Assembly (NCBI RefSeq): GCF_007860075.1 | Contig: NZ_SJPP01000001.1 | Span: forward strand, 1,178,001-1,242,000 | Direction of reading: 5' to 3' | DNA length: 64,000 nucleotides | Origin: Symmachiella macrocystis | Lineage (GTDB): Bacteria > Planctomycetota > Planctomycetia > Planctomycetales > Planctomycetaceae | Shown: piece after piece, positions 35,755-44,696 of the stretch | Layout: each line of letters begins with the position of its first letter | How positions within the stretch are numbered: position 1 is the stretch's first letter | Notes under the pieces: model-generated | Database searches by the model: none | Told to the model about the DNA's origin: nothing | Seen by the model: the letters and a program-made list of their open reading frames with translations, nothing else | Translations under genes and position numbers: made by a program

Positions 35755-35792
35755 GGAAGATCCTTAGATTAGCAATGTCTTGCTCAGGTTAT

Positions 35793-37103
35793 TTACAACA
35801 AATGCCGCGCCTTGATCTCCAGGTACTGGCTGATCAAATCGGCTGAGAGGTCTTCCGGTAGGGAATCGACCGCGTATTGGCCATGTTCTTGCAGTTCGGC
35901 GATTTGTGTGGTTTGGGCGGAGACCATTTCGGCAGCGGCGGCGACTTGGAAGGCTTCGACGTCGGTTTCCGGCACGGTGTTCAGGCGTTCGTGCAGCGGG
36001 ACGTTTCGCAAAAAAGCCCCCAGCACCAGGTGCGGCGCGCGGAGTTGTCGCATGTGCGTGCTGATGGTCGTGAGGTGCAATTCGTCCAGGGCGTGTGAAA
36101 TCAGAATCACCAGCGACCGTTTGCGAAACCGTCGTCGCACCTCCTCGACCATCAAGTCGTAATCTGACGCTTCGTATTGCGGTTCGAGATCGTAGACGCT
36201 GCGAATCAATGTTTGCACCGAACCCGCGCCGCGCATGGGACGAACGAAACGGTCGATCTTGTTCGAAAACGCCATCAGCCCCACATAGTCCCCTTGCCGC
36301 AGCGCGATGTAACTGAGGATGATTGCCGCATTCAATCCGCGATCTAAATGCGTAATGCCGTCCACCTCGTTGCACATCGAGCGTCCCGCATCGAGCAGGA
36401 TCAAGATGTTCTGATTGCGCTCGATGGTGTATTCGCGGCTGATTAACTTCTGATGCTTAGCTGTCGCCTTCCAGTCGATTTGCCGGTATTCGTCTTCGCG
36501 GCGAAATTCGCGAAGTCGTTCGAATTCGCTACCGCGCCCCATCAAGCGGGACATGCGCAGCCCTAATTCCGAAACGCGATTTCGCCGCGCGAGCAACTCC
36601 ATGGCGTGCACAGCTTGGATGTCGGGATAAATGCGGACAGCCGATTTAATCTCCAACTCGTGGTGCAAAGACCACAACAACAAATTGCTTCGCGAGCGGA
36701 GGTAGACCTTGCCGAACTGATTGGTGCCGCGATGATGCGGCCGCGTGTGATAGACGCGATACCGCGCGCGGCCGGGGGGCAATTCGATTTCAAACGGCAG
36801 CCCTTCGGAGGCACACGGAGCGGGAGGTTCGTCATCGAATTCAATCGTGATTGGTCCGCCATTACGGTTGGTGAACCAGATTTTCACGGCGTTCCGCGCA
36901 CCGATACTCATGACATCCCCCACTTCACGTTGGACCTCAACCAGCGTCGGGGTGGGGGAAATCGCCAAATCAGCGACGGCCACCGCAATGATCAACAAGC
37001 TCAGTACCGCGCCGACGGGACCGATGAATGGAATGAACACCCCGGCGACTAACGGAATTCCCGCAGCAACAAACAGCCACATCATCAGTCGGCGGGGCGT
37101 CAT
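35793..37103 (-). CDS. DUF58 protein
   Basis: Membrane-associated protein of 436 residues, partner of the MoxR ATPase just upstream. Two hydrophobic helices at the N-terminus (MMWLFVAAGIPLVAGVFIPF and VGAVLSLLIIAVAVADLAIS) precede a beta-rich region. The DUF58 signature DEYRQIDWKATAK and a VWA-like segment NILILLDAGRSMC follow. The start codon overlaps the moxR stop by 4 nt (ATGA), so translation is coupled. In other bacteria such pairs act as chaperone-like assembly or metal-insertion systems for envelope proteins. Confidence 0.87.
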   Translation of the reverse strand: MTPRRLMMWLFVAAGIPLVAGVFIPFIGPVGAVLSLLIIAVAVADLAISPTPTLVEVQREVGDVMSIGARNAVKIWFTNRNGGPITIEFDDEPPAPCASEGLPFEIELPPGRARYRVYHTRPHHRGTNQFGKVYLRSRSNLLLWSLHHELEIKSAVRIYPDIQAVHAMELLARRNRVSELGLRMSRLMGRGSEFERLREFRREDEYRQIDWKATAKHQKLISREYTIERNQNILILLDAGRSMCNEVDGITHLDRGLNAAIILSYIALRQGDYVGLMAFSNKIDRFVRPMRGAGSVQTLIRSVYDLEPQYEASDYDLMVEEVRRRFRKRSLVILISHALDELHLTTISTHMRQLRAPHLVLGAFLRNVPLHERLNTVPETDVEAFQVAAAAEMVSAQTTQIAELQEHGQYAVDSLPEDLSADLISQYLEIKARHLL

Positions 37104-38059
37104 TGGCGGGGCGCCTCCACGGTATCGAGCACTTCACGAATCACATCGTCGGCCAGTACACCTTCGATCTCCGCATCGGGCCGCAACCGCAACCGGTGCC
37201 GCAACACCCAAGGGGCCAGTTCTTTCACATCGTCGGGAACAACAAAATCGCGACCACGGCAGGCCGCCATCGCGCGGGCGGCTAATAGAATATGCACACC
37301 AGCCCGCGGACTGGCCCCCACGGAAATCGTATGCCACGCGCGGGTCTTGGCAATCACGTCGCTAATATAATTGACGATCGATGGCTCGATGATGATTTTG
37401 ACAATCGCCTCTTGGATCGCCACCACATCATCGCCCGTCATCACGGGCTGTAGGTCGAATTGCGTGAGATCACGGTTATCGCGGCCTTCGGCATAGTGCG
37501 TTAAGATCCGCCGTTCTTGCTCGATTACCGGATAATCGATAAGCAGCTTGAACATAAACCGATCCAACTGCGCTTCGGGCAGCGGATAAGTTCCTTCTTG
37601 CTCCAATGGGTTTTGCGTGGCAATCGTGATGTAGGGCCGCGCGAGCGGATAGGACTTGCCATCGACGGTGACTTGCCGTTCCTGCATCGCTTCCAGCAAT
37701 GCCGACTGGGTCTTGGCCGGCGCGCGGTTGATTTCATCCGCCAACAGCAGATTGGTAAAAATCGGGCCGGGGTTGAAAGTGAATTGTTGTTCCTGCGCGT
37801 TGTAGATCGAATGGCCCGTCAAATCCGAGGGCATCAGATCCGGGGTGAATTGGATGCGGCCAAAGTCACAGGTCAGTGCGCGGCTGAGCGTATTAACGAA
37901 TAGCGTCTTGCCCAAACCCGGTACGCCTTCGATGAGGACGTTCCCTTCGCAAAACAGCGCCACGAGCGTCGCTTCGACCAATTCCTCCTGCCCCACGACC
38001 ACCTTACCGATTTCGGCAACGGCTTTTTCAAAGAGGCTTGCAATCTGTGCCAATTCCAT
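37100..38059 (-). CDS. MoxR-family AAA+ ATPase
   Basis: ATPase of 319 residues. Motifs are Walker A (GVPGLGKTLF), Walker B (LLLADEINRAP), sensor 1 (ITIATQNPLEQEGTYPLPEAQ) and an arginine-finger region (LDRFMF). The lid ends with AREDVLDT-like segments. AAGGA lies upstream of the ATG at 38059. It is coupled by a 4-nt overlap to the DUF58 gene. MoxR proteins remodel or mature partner proteins, usually with VWA-domain clients such as the DUF58 product. Confidence 0.92.
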   Translation of the reverse strand: MELAQIASLFEKAVAEIGKVVVGQEELVEATLVALFCEGNVLIEGVPGLGKTLFVNTLSRALTCDFGRIQFTPDLMPSDLTGHSIYNAQEQQFTFNPGPIFTNLLLADEINRAPAKTQSALLEAMQERQVTVDGKSYPLARPYITIATQNPLEQEGTYPLPEAQLDRFMFKLLIDYPVIEQERRILTHYAEGRDNRDLTQFDLQPVMTGDDVVAIQEAIVKIIIEPSIVNYISDVIAKTRAWHTISVGASPRAGVHILLAARAMAACRGRDFVVPDDVKELAPWVLRHRLRLRPDAEIEGVLADDVIREVLDTVEAPRQ

Positions 38060-38260
38060 GCGCGGGGGGATTCCTTACGAGGCCTTGCGGATATCACATC
38101 AAGTTTTTCGAGTCCCTATCGTAACGGTGCACCCGCTGTCGGATCAATCGTTGATGTGGGGAATCGATTGTCTTCGCAGGGTTACTCTGAGTCCGTCAGT
38201 TGAATTTCCCCACTAAGATATGAAGGTCTCTTTCAGCTTGACAGTATTACCCACAACAAA

Positions 38261-38297
38261 AAACCCGTACGAGCGTCTGTTACGCCCGCACGGGTTT
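38261..38297 (-). terminator. Rho-independent terminator
   Basis: On the minus strand the sequences AAACCCGTGCGGGCG and CGCTCGTACGGGTTT pair across a 7-nt loop with few mismatches and are followed directly by a T-tract. It lies 24 nt after the stop of the thioredoxin-like/CAP-like gene and is the clearest intrinsic terminator in the window. Confidence 0.88.
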
Positions 38298-38321
38298 ATT
38301 ATCAAAGGTTGCTGTTTAGAA

Positions 38322-39149
38322 TCAGTTGCTGAACACACCCGTCGCGTACCAATGGCCGCTAGGAGCGCGTTTCATGTCCATGCCGAACTTGGCGTGACGG
38401 CCGGTGAGAATACTCCAATGCGGCGAGGAGCCTTGCCACATACGGATGAACGACTTGGCCGTGTCGACAATCGTGGCACCCTCTCCGTTATTGGCGACAA
38501 TCTCCATGCCGCCGAATGACGAATGGTGCATCGAATTCCAACTGCACATCGTGCCGCAATGTTTGTGCGAAAAATCGAGCAAGTTGGGCGTCGCTTCACC
38601 TTGTGCGCCGGCCGGCTTGTAGGGGTTGATCCTGGCGGCATAAATCAAAGACCGCTGCGTGATCGTACCCCGTGGAAGTTCCAAGACCGTTTTTGTCGAC
38701 GAGGCAGTCAGATGCCGTCCCCGCGTAAAGGGGTGCGCCGAAACAACCTTGCTGTGCAACGCACTGCCGGATTCGACCAAGTCCACAACGGCGATTCCCT
38801 GCCGCTTCTGTTGGTGCTGAAACGCCTCGTAATCCATCAACCGCTCTTGGGTTTCATGGATGGAGTAGTCGACCGGAATCACGGCCAACACCATTTCACG
38901 CAACGGCTTTTGTAGCGTTTCGTCGGTGAGCACGGTCAGCTCATAGCTGTCGGCCGCTTCGCTATCTTGTTCGTCGCGAAAGAAAAGAAACAGCTGCTTT
39001 TTTTGCTGTTCTGCTTCACGGTAGGCGGTGAAATAGTTGTCATGCCAAACCAACGGTTCCTCGGCAACAGCCTGTTGCGGAGCAACGGTGAAACAGCAGC
39101 CGGCCAACACGGCCGTAACGGTAACCATACGAGTGAGAGTGTGAATCAT
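38322..39149 (-). CDS. Exported protein with thioredoxin-like and CAP-like parts
   Basis: Secreted protein of about 275 residues. Signal peptide MIHTLTRMVTVTAVLAGCCF. The N-terminal half (WHDNYFTAYREAEQQKKQLF onward) resembles a thioredoxin-fold domain without a CxxC pair. The C-terminal half (SWNSMHHSSFGGMEIVANNG, then FIRMWQGSSPHWSIL and FGMDMKRAPSGHWYATGVFS) resembles the end of a CAP/SCP domain. I chose the ATG at 39149 because GGAGG lies 12 nt ahead; the upstream ATG at 39167 contains that site. An intrinsic terminator follows the stop. Function unknown. Confidence 0.75.
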   Translation of the reverse strand: MIHTLTRMVTVTAVLAGCCFTVAPQQAVAEEPLVWHDNYFTAYREAEQQKKQLFLFFRDEQDSEAADSYELTVLTDETLQKPLREMVLAVIPVDYSIHETQERLMDYEAFQHQQKRQGIAVVDLVESGSALHSKVVSAHPFTRGRHLTASSTKTVLELPRGTITQRSLIYAARINPYKPAGAQGEATPNLLDFSHKHCGTMCSWNSMHHSSFGGMEIVANNGEGATIVDTAKSFIRMWQGSSPHWSILTGRHAKFGMDMKRAPSGHWYATGVFSN

Positions 39150-39677
39150 CAGATTGCAATCCTCCATAAAATGCGGTCGTTCACAAAAAACCTAAAGATG
39201 TCGTTCCTTGACGGACCTCGACGATACGGCAATGTTGCGCGGGTCGCGCAGTTCAGCGGGAGTAGGCGCACTGATGGCGACTGGGGAACTTCCCGAGAAT
39301 GCTTTGCGGATTCGTGACTGCTACGAGCAGTACACAAACCATCGCAGGCAAAAGCCGTCCGCTGACGTGAACGCGTCCGTCAGATTTCGATTCCTCGTGC
39401 GGCAATGAATTCGCCGCACGGACCGGTCATCGCTGAGATCCTTCAGCTGTTCGGGATTCTGGCGAACTCCACTGCGTTCTGTCAACCGTGCCCCGCCCGG
39501 ATGGTGTCTGAGCACCAGAAAAGGTGACAACAACAACCGGAACGCCCCCACCCAAGACGTGACGGACAGGGAGTTTGGACGCGAATTGCTCGTAAGAATT
39601 GCGTCGGGAATTTTCCGAAAAAGCGGAGGAAGGAGAAGTCCCCACGGGCGATCACCTGGCGGATTGCAGGCCGCGAA
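39150..39677. other. Intergenic stretch with one perfect hairpin
   Basis: About 528 bp between two minus-strand genes. It should hold the promoter of the thioredoxin-like/CAP-like gene. CGTGCGGC (39396-39403) and GCCGCACG (39413-39420) pair perfectly across a 9-nt loop, without a T-run. Short frames here are unsupported. Confidence 0.45.
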
Positions 39678-40790
39678 TCAATTTCGGCCACGCGGCCCAT
39701 TCGGGGGCGGGCGGCGAGACCCTGGAGCCGGCTGGCGACGATCATTCGGTCGGCCGGGCGCGCCTTTCGGACCTCCACGACGGCCCCGTTCGCGCGGCCC
39801 GCGGGACCGGAACAGCTCCGATGGGTCCTTCGGGTATCGATCTTCGTGCTCATGCACAAACTTGCGACTGAGGTGCCGCATGAAATCGTCGGTCGAATAC
39901 CAGATCAATTTTCCTTGCTCGGCATCGGACAGCTGGACGAAATACTCCATCAGTTCCTTTTCGTCTGGCAAGTCCTGTTTGATATCTTCATGGTAGGCCT
40001 CGCGCAGACTGTCACCCAATATCCACATTAAACTCGGCCGTGGTGTGGACCGTTCTCTGTCGCCTCTTTTCCCTAACATTCTGCGAATGCCGGGATTGGT
40101 GATCGCCTCCAAGAACCGCTCGTCTTCAAAAAATTCCCACAGGCGCTTGCGCGATTTCATGTCCGGACCACGGGGGGTGTCGCCGGACGCTTTGAGCAGA
40201 ATCGACATCACGGAGTAATACCGCCTATAACCGACCAGCTCCCCAATTTCATCCAACTGATCAGCCGCTGAGGAGTCCTCTTCGCGCAGCTTAAATTCGA
40301 CCAACTCCATGACGTTTGCTAGATCCTGAGAAGAAAGTCGTCTGCGGCGACCGCGACCTTCTCTTCCCCAGGAGTTCTCGCCGTCGGCCTGCTGTTCCTC
40401 TTCCATCGTCTTTTGGATAGCGAGAACCAATGCCAACTTGTCTTGCACATTGGTTTGCTCGCGCAGTTCGATCCGCCGGCGGGATCCGACATCGGAATAC
40501 CACGCGTAGTAGTTTTGACTAATCTGCTTGAGACGTTCAGCCTTGCCACGTTGCTGTAGATAGGCGTGCATCTCCCGCAATTTTTGTTGTTCCTTCGCCG
40601 GTTTCCGGTAAAACGACTGAAAGTCCTTCTCCAACCGGCCATGCTCAGTCGATGTCAACTGCTTCATCCGCTTAACGGAAAGGGTCGCCTCGCGGTCGGA
40701 ACGTACGATCGCTGCCGCGGCTTGATAAGCCGCCAAGCCCACCAAACCGAACGACACGATTCCTACCAGCACGATCACTTTACGATTCAT
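39678..40790 (-). CDS. Unknown membrane-anchored protein of a sigma-factor operon
   Basis: Protein of 370 residues. One N-terminal transmembrane helix (VIVLVGIVSFGLVGLAAYQA) precedes a long charged helical body. The C-terminal 50 residues are Arg/Gly/Pro-rich (RGPRERGRRGGPKGAPGRPN), suggesting RNA or nucleic-acid binding or disorder. Its start overlaps the stop of the anti-sigma gene by 4 nt (ATGA), so it is coupled to it. Sigma/anti-sigma/third-protein triplets of this kind recur in Planctomycetota, but I know no function for the third member. Confidence 0.8.
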   Translation of the reverse strand: MNRKVIVLVGIVSFGLVGLAAYQAAAAIVRSDREATLSVKRMKQLTSTEHGRLEKDFQSFYRKPAKEQQKLREMHAYLQQRGKAERLKQISQNYYAWYSDVGSRRRIELREQTNVQDKLALVLAIQKTMEEEQQADGENSWGREGRGRRRRLSSQDLANVMELVEFKLREEDSSAADQLDEIGELVGYRRYYSVMSILLKASGDTPRGPDMKSRKRLWEFFEDERFLEAITNPGIRRMLGKRGDRERSTPRPSLMWILGDSLREAYHEDIKQDLPDEKELMEYFVQLSDAEQGKLIWYSTDDFMRHLSRKFVHEHEDRYPKDPSELFRSRGPRERGRRGGPKGAPGRPNDRRQPAPGSRRPPPNGPRGRN

Positions 40791-41323
40791 CTTGCACCCG
40801 TTCCCGCGGTCTCGGAATCAGAACCATCGCCATTGTTCCCCTCATCGAACAGATGGTTTTTCTTCAGTTCTTCGAGGAATTCCAAACTGCCCACGGCTTC
40901 GTACTGATCCAGTTGTTCCACAACGGGAAAATCCCGAATCATGCGTTGGCCTTCACTGGGAATTGTATACACAGCGGCATAGACGCCGCCGACCACAGCG
41001 ACGATGAGAACTCCCAGCCAAATCGCCGAGACCAAACCCCGCCGCAGCCAAATGCGCCATTGTGCCGATGTTTGTGCTTTGTCGACCTCTACGGCGCGAA
41101 GACGTGAAACGGTCCGTTGCGTGAATTCTTCACCGGGATCAACGCGCGGTAGATGGTCCAGCAGATCCCAGGCACGCGACAGCATCTCGATGTCGCGACG
41201 CGCAGCGGGACTGCCCGCGAGCGTCTCTTCGATCGAGCGCGTTTCGGCTTCGTCCAATTCGCCGTCTAAATAGGCGACCAAATTGGCTCGTTGCTCAACA
41301 GTTAATCGGGTGGCTTTTCCCAT
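40787..41323 (-). CDS. Putative anti-sigma factor
   Basis: Single-pass membrane protein of about 178 residues. The N-terminal cytoplasmic part (VEQRANLVAYLDGELDEAET, then SPAARRDIEML) resembles the anti-sigma domain of ZAS-type factors but lacks the zinc-binding His/Cys set. One transmembrane helix follows (LVSAIWLGVLIVAVVGGVYA), then an acidic periplasmic tail. I start it at the ATG at 41323; the frame extends to 41377. It lies 142 nt downstream of the ECF sigma gene and overlaps the next gene by 4 nt. It probably holds the sigma factor at the membrane. Confidence 0.8.
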   Translation of the reverse strand: MGKATRLTVEQRANLVAYLDGELDEAETRSIEETLAGSPAARRDIEMLSRAWDLLDHLPRVDPGEEFTQRTVSRLRAVEVDKAQTSAQWRIWLRRGLVSAIWLGVLIVAVVGGVYAAVYTIPSEGQRMIRDFPVVEQLDQYEAVGSLEFLEELKKNHLFDEGNNGDGSDSETAGTGAR

Positions 41324-41465
41324 CAATCCGGCCGCGACGGGCCTCCTCGTTTTTCGATGCACGGCGTTTTGCCGCAATGCGTTTTGGTTGTTTCAGCTCG
41401 TCTTACGCTCTGTTTTTTATTGCTATGGTTTGTAATGACACCGTCGTTTTAACATGTTCGACCTT

Positions 41466-42104
41466 TCAACTGATTGGCCGCACATGCGCTGTCAGTGATT
41501 CACGAAGATTGTCCCGCGCTCGCGACAAGAGCGACTTCACAGCTGCGGGGCTTAAGTCCATCGCTTCGCCGATATCGGCGTAACTCATCTCTTCAAATTT
41601 ATGGAGCAGGACCGCCAAGCGTTGCCGTTCGCCCAAGGTGGACAGGGCGCTGCGAACGACATCGCAGGACTCGCGGCTATCCGCTTGCCGCGTGGGCATC
41701 AACGCCGATTTGTCCGGAACCATCTGTTCGCGCGGCGTCGATTCCATCGATCCCGAATTGTTTGCACTCAGTGAGACTTCTTTGCGGCGGCTAAAACTCC
41801 GACGCGAATTACTCGCCAAATTGTTGGCAATACGATACAGCCAGGTCGAAAATTTCGCCGTCGGTTCGTACCCGTTGCGAGCTTGATAGATCCGCAAAAA
41901 ACACTCCTGTGCCAAATCTTCGGCCGTCTCCCGATTTCCCAACATGTTGTAGAAGATACTCACCAACCGCGATTGATAATTTGCAACCAACTCCGTAAAC
42001 GCAGCTTCATCCCCTCCCTTGACCCGCAGCATCAGCCGCACGTCAGGATCGCGAATCGCCGAATTCTCGCCGGCTTTCGATTTCGTTTTCGTTGCGTTAC
42101 TCAA
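41466..42104 (-). CDS. ECF-type RNA polymerase sigma factor
   Basis: Sigma-70-family extracytoplasmic factor of 212 residues. Region 2 (RLVSIFYNMLGNRETAEDLA, QECFLRIYQA, FSTWLYRIANNLASN) and region 4 (LSTLGERQRLAVLLHKFEEM, then IGEAMDLSPAAVKSLLSRAR) are intact. A Ser-rich linker joins them. The only usable start at this end is a TTG at 42104, since an in-frame stop lies two codons upstream; the next Met is at residue 26. The anti-sigma gene follows on the same strand. Autoregulation is likely but no promoter motif can be confirmed. Confidence 0.92.
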   Translation of the reverse strand: MSNATKTKSKAGENSAIRDPDVRLMLRVKGGDEAAFTELVANYQSRLVSIFYNMLGNRETAEDLAQECFLRIYQARNGYEPTAKFSTWLYRIANNLASNSRRSFSRRKEVSLSANNSGSMESTPREQMVPDKSALMPTRQADSRESCDVVRSALSTLGERQRLAVLLHKFEEMSYADIGEAMDLSPAAVKSLLSRARDNLRESLTAHVRPIS

Positions 42105-42499
42105 CGGTCATTCATTTCACTCTGATCGAGGATGTGTCTCCAGGCACTTGAAATCCACACCCGTGCACTAATAAACCCCGCATGCCCCAAAAGGTTTCTG
42201 CAAAATTCACACAAAACCACCCACCCGCCCCATCTGAGGAGGGTGGCGTCCATTGTAACATTCGATTTGCCGACCGCCTAATCGCGGCCGCTGATTTTGA
42301 ATATGAAGCAGAGGGATAAACGACAGAAAACCCAATATTGCCAAGCCTTTCCGTCAAATGTCATGGCTGCTGCCTCTATTATCACGATGGCTTTCGCTTC
42401 GGCAAGCGGGTAGGATGGGAACAACAGCCACCGCCGGACGCCATTGCCTTGCTCCGCACCCAAACATTCCGGCGATCCCGCCTTAGATTTCACTCCGTC
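42105..42499. other. Divergent promoter region
   Basis: About 395 bp between the ECF sigma gene (minus) and the eboE-like gene (plus). An upstream in-frame extension of the plus-strand gene exists from 42338 without coding support. It must contain both promoters; no specific site is clear. Confidence 0.45.
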
Positions 42500-43684
42500 A
42501 TGACGATCTCTCAGTTACCGCTTAGTTATTGCACAAACGTCCATATTGGCCGCTCGATTGCGGAAGTGAATCGGGGACTGGACGAAATCACCTGCCACGT
42601 GCGGGACCAATTCCAACACCCACTAGCCGCCGGATTGTGGCTGGCACAACCAGTGATCGAAGAATTGAACGCCACAGACGGCGCAGTGCAGCAGTTTGTC
42701 GAGGGTATGCAAAATCGCGGGCTGACCTGCCATTCGCTCAACGCCTTTCCGTATGGCGATTTTCATAGCGAACGCGTCAAGGAAAATGTGTATCTTCCCG
42801 ATTGGTCACAACCCGAGCGTTTGGAATACACGGTTGCTTGCGCCGAAGTCTTGGCGAAACTTTTGCCCGATGGTGTTGCCGGAAGTATTTCCACGGTTCC
42901 GCTTGGCTTCAAAGGATTCCAGCATCCTGAGACCTTCTTGGACGAATGCCTGGATCAATTGTTGGAATTCGCCCGGCAGATGGACCTGTTGTACGAGCGG
43001 ACCGGAAAAATCATTCGACTGGCCATTGAACCGGAACCATTTTGCTTGGTGGAAACCACCGCCGAAGCGGTCGAATTTTTCCAACGACTGTGGGATCGCG
43101 CCGACACGGCTCTCATCGGCGATGCCGCCCGGCAGCATCTGGGGCTGTGTTATGATGTCTGCCATCAGGCAGTCGAGTTTGAAGACATTCCCTGCTCGAT
43201 TCAAGCCCTCGACAAAGCAGGCATCCGCATCAACAAATTGCACATTTCCTGTGCCATCCAACTCGATGCTCCCGCGGAAAACGAAGAGGGACGCCGCGCG
43301 TTAGCTGCCTATGTGGAACCGCGGTACCTGCATCAAACCATGGCGCTGACTTCAAACGGGCAGGTGCTGCATCACATCGACCTGAACCGGGAATTGGCAC
43401 TCGAACCGGCACCCGATTTTCTGGCAGCCCAGCAATGGCGGGTCCATTTTCATGTCCCGGTCGATGCCGAGATGCTGGGACCGCTCAAGACCACCCGCGA
43501 TGAACTACGGCAGGCCATCGCCGCCGTCAGCCAACTCGATTACGCGCCGCACCTGGAAGTCGAAACTTACACTTGGGAAGTCTTGCCCGACATGGCACAA
43601 CAACCGCGGACTCCGAATCGGCTGATCGACGGTCTCGTCCGCGAGTTGGTCGGGACGCGCGAATTGATTGAGGCGGTTTCTTAA
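42500..43684 (+). CDS. eboE: EboE-type TIM-barrel metabolite-traffic protein
   Basis: Xylose-isomerase-like TIM-barrel protein of about 394 residues. The diagnostic EboE strings are LSYCTNVHIG, GLTCHSLNAFPYGDFHSERV, VKENVYLPDW and SISTVPLGFKG. In cyanobacteria and other bacteria EboE belongs to the eboABCDEF set, needed to move certain polar or terpenoid precursors out of the cytoplasm; the biochemistry is unknown. The ATG at 42500 fits the family start. Unlike the usual arrangement, none of eboA-D or eboF lies beside it. Its stop overlaps the stop of the convergent glycosyltransferase gene by 4 nt. Confidence 0.85.
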   Translation: MTISQLPLSYCTNVHIGRSIAEVNRGLDEITCHVRDQFQHPLAAGLWLAQPVIEELNATDGAVQQFVEGMQNRGLTCHSLNAFPYGDFHSERVKENVYLPDWSQPERLEYTVACAEVLAKLLPDGVAGSISTVPLGFKGFQHPETFLDECLDQLLEFARQMDLLYERTGKIIRLAIEPEPFCLVETTAEAVEFFQRLWDRADTALIGDAARQHLGLCYDVCHQAVEFEDIPCSIQALDKAGIRINKLHISCAIQLDAPAENEEGRRALAAYVEPRYLHQTMALTSNGQVLHHIDLNRELALEPAPDFLAAQQWRVHFHVPVDAEMLGPLKTTRDELRQAIAAVSQLDYAPHLEVETYTWEVLPDMAQQPRTPNRLIDGLVRELVGTRELIEAVS

Positions 43685-44415
43685 GCCGGGGTCACCGGCA
43701 CGCCGCGTAGTCGGTCGATTGCTAACAGGAAAATCACACCCACAGCAGCGAAGGCCTCGCCCATGTTGATTTTCGAACTCCCATAACGACGGTCCTCAAA
43801 TACAACCGGCGTCTCCACAAACCGACAACCAATCCGGCGGAGTCGATACAGAATCTCTTCCTGAAACGCGTAGCCGGTCGCGCGGATCGCGCTGAAGTCC
43901 AACTCCCGCAATTTTGCCACGCGATAACAGCGAAACGCGCCGCTATTGTCGCTGGTGCTCAAACCCAGTAATAACCGCGCATACAGGTTCACACCGCGGC
44001 TCATGAAGTGCCGTTTGAAGCCCCAGCCGACAATGTCCCCGCCCGAGACGTACCGCGAACCAATCGTCACGTCCGCCTCCGGCATACAGCCCAGCAGTTC
44101 GGGAATATACCGGGGGTGATGGCTGAAATCGGCGTCCATGTTCAGCAGATAGGTGTAGTCGGCAGCCATCGCAAATTCAAACGCCGCCAAAGTTGCTGAA
44201 CCGAGCCCCAGTTTTCCTGCGCGATGTTCGACATGAATGCGGGAATCCGCCGCAGCAAGTTCGTCGGCCAAGTCGCCCGTCCCATCGGGGGAGTTGTCAT
44301 CCACCACGACCACGTCGGCTTGCGGCGCATGCTCGTGAATCTCGGCAATGAGATCCGCGAGATTTTCGCGCTCGTTATACGTGCACAACGAAATCAATAG
44401 CCGGTCGTCGGTCAT
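43681..44415 (-). CDS. Polyprenol-phosphate mannosyltransferase-like GT2
   Basis: Family 2 glycosyltransferase of about 244 residues, dolichol-phosphate mannose synthase type. Motifs are LISLCTYNERENL, the nucleotide-binding VVDDNSPDGTGDLA, the metal-binding NMDADFSHHP and SRYVSGGDIVGWG. No C-terminal transmembrane pair is present, so it is the short soluble-core form. The start is the ATG at 44415. It would charge a polyprenol phosphate with mannose for cell-surface glycans. The gene converges with eboE, and the two stop codons share the tetranucleotide TTAA. Confidence 0.88.
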   Translation of the reverse strand: MTDDRLLISLCTYNERENLADLIAEIHEHAPQADVVVVDDNSPDGTGDLADELAAADSRIHVEHRAGKLGLGSATLAAFEFAMAADYTYLLNMDADFSHHPRYIPELLGCMPEADVTIGSRYVSGGDIVGWGFKRHFMSRGVNLYARLLLGLSTSDNSGAFRCYRVAKLRELDFSAIRATGYAFQEEILYRLRRIGCRFVETPVVFEDRRYGSSKINMGEAFAAVGVIFLLAIDRLRGVPVTPA

Positions 44416-44430
44416 CAGTCCCACACACTA

Positions 44431-44520
44431 CAAGTCGTTTCAAAACCCTCTGACGCGTCCCGCTGCCACTCATCGGCAAGTTTTCGGAACAACGCAATCG
44501 GGTTTTTGAAACTGGTTCTA
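44431..44520 (-). repeat. Dispersed repeat family A, copy B
   Basis: On the minus strand the element starts TAGAACCAGTTTCAAAAACC and ends with GAGGGTTTTGAAACGACTTG. It matches the copy at 21459-21548 base for base over most of its length. The terminal inverted repeat is the best preserved of the four copies. It lies just upstream of the glycosyltransferase start. Confidence 0.7.
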
Positions 44521-44696
44521 GGAGTCATTTGTGTCGAATTCCATTTCGAGAACAGAATTCAATATCATAGGCACAACTTCCGAGGCTACCACACAAAACC
44601 CAGATTCGGTAACAGCCACATTGCGGTCCCGGCCGAGAAATACGAAGATAACGAAAAATTCGCCCTACAACTCATAATATCGAGGCAAGTCAACTC

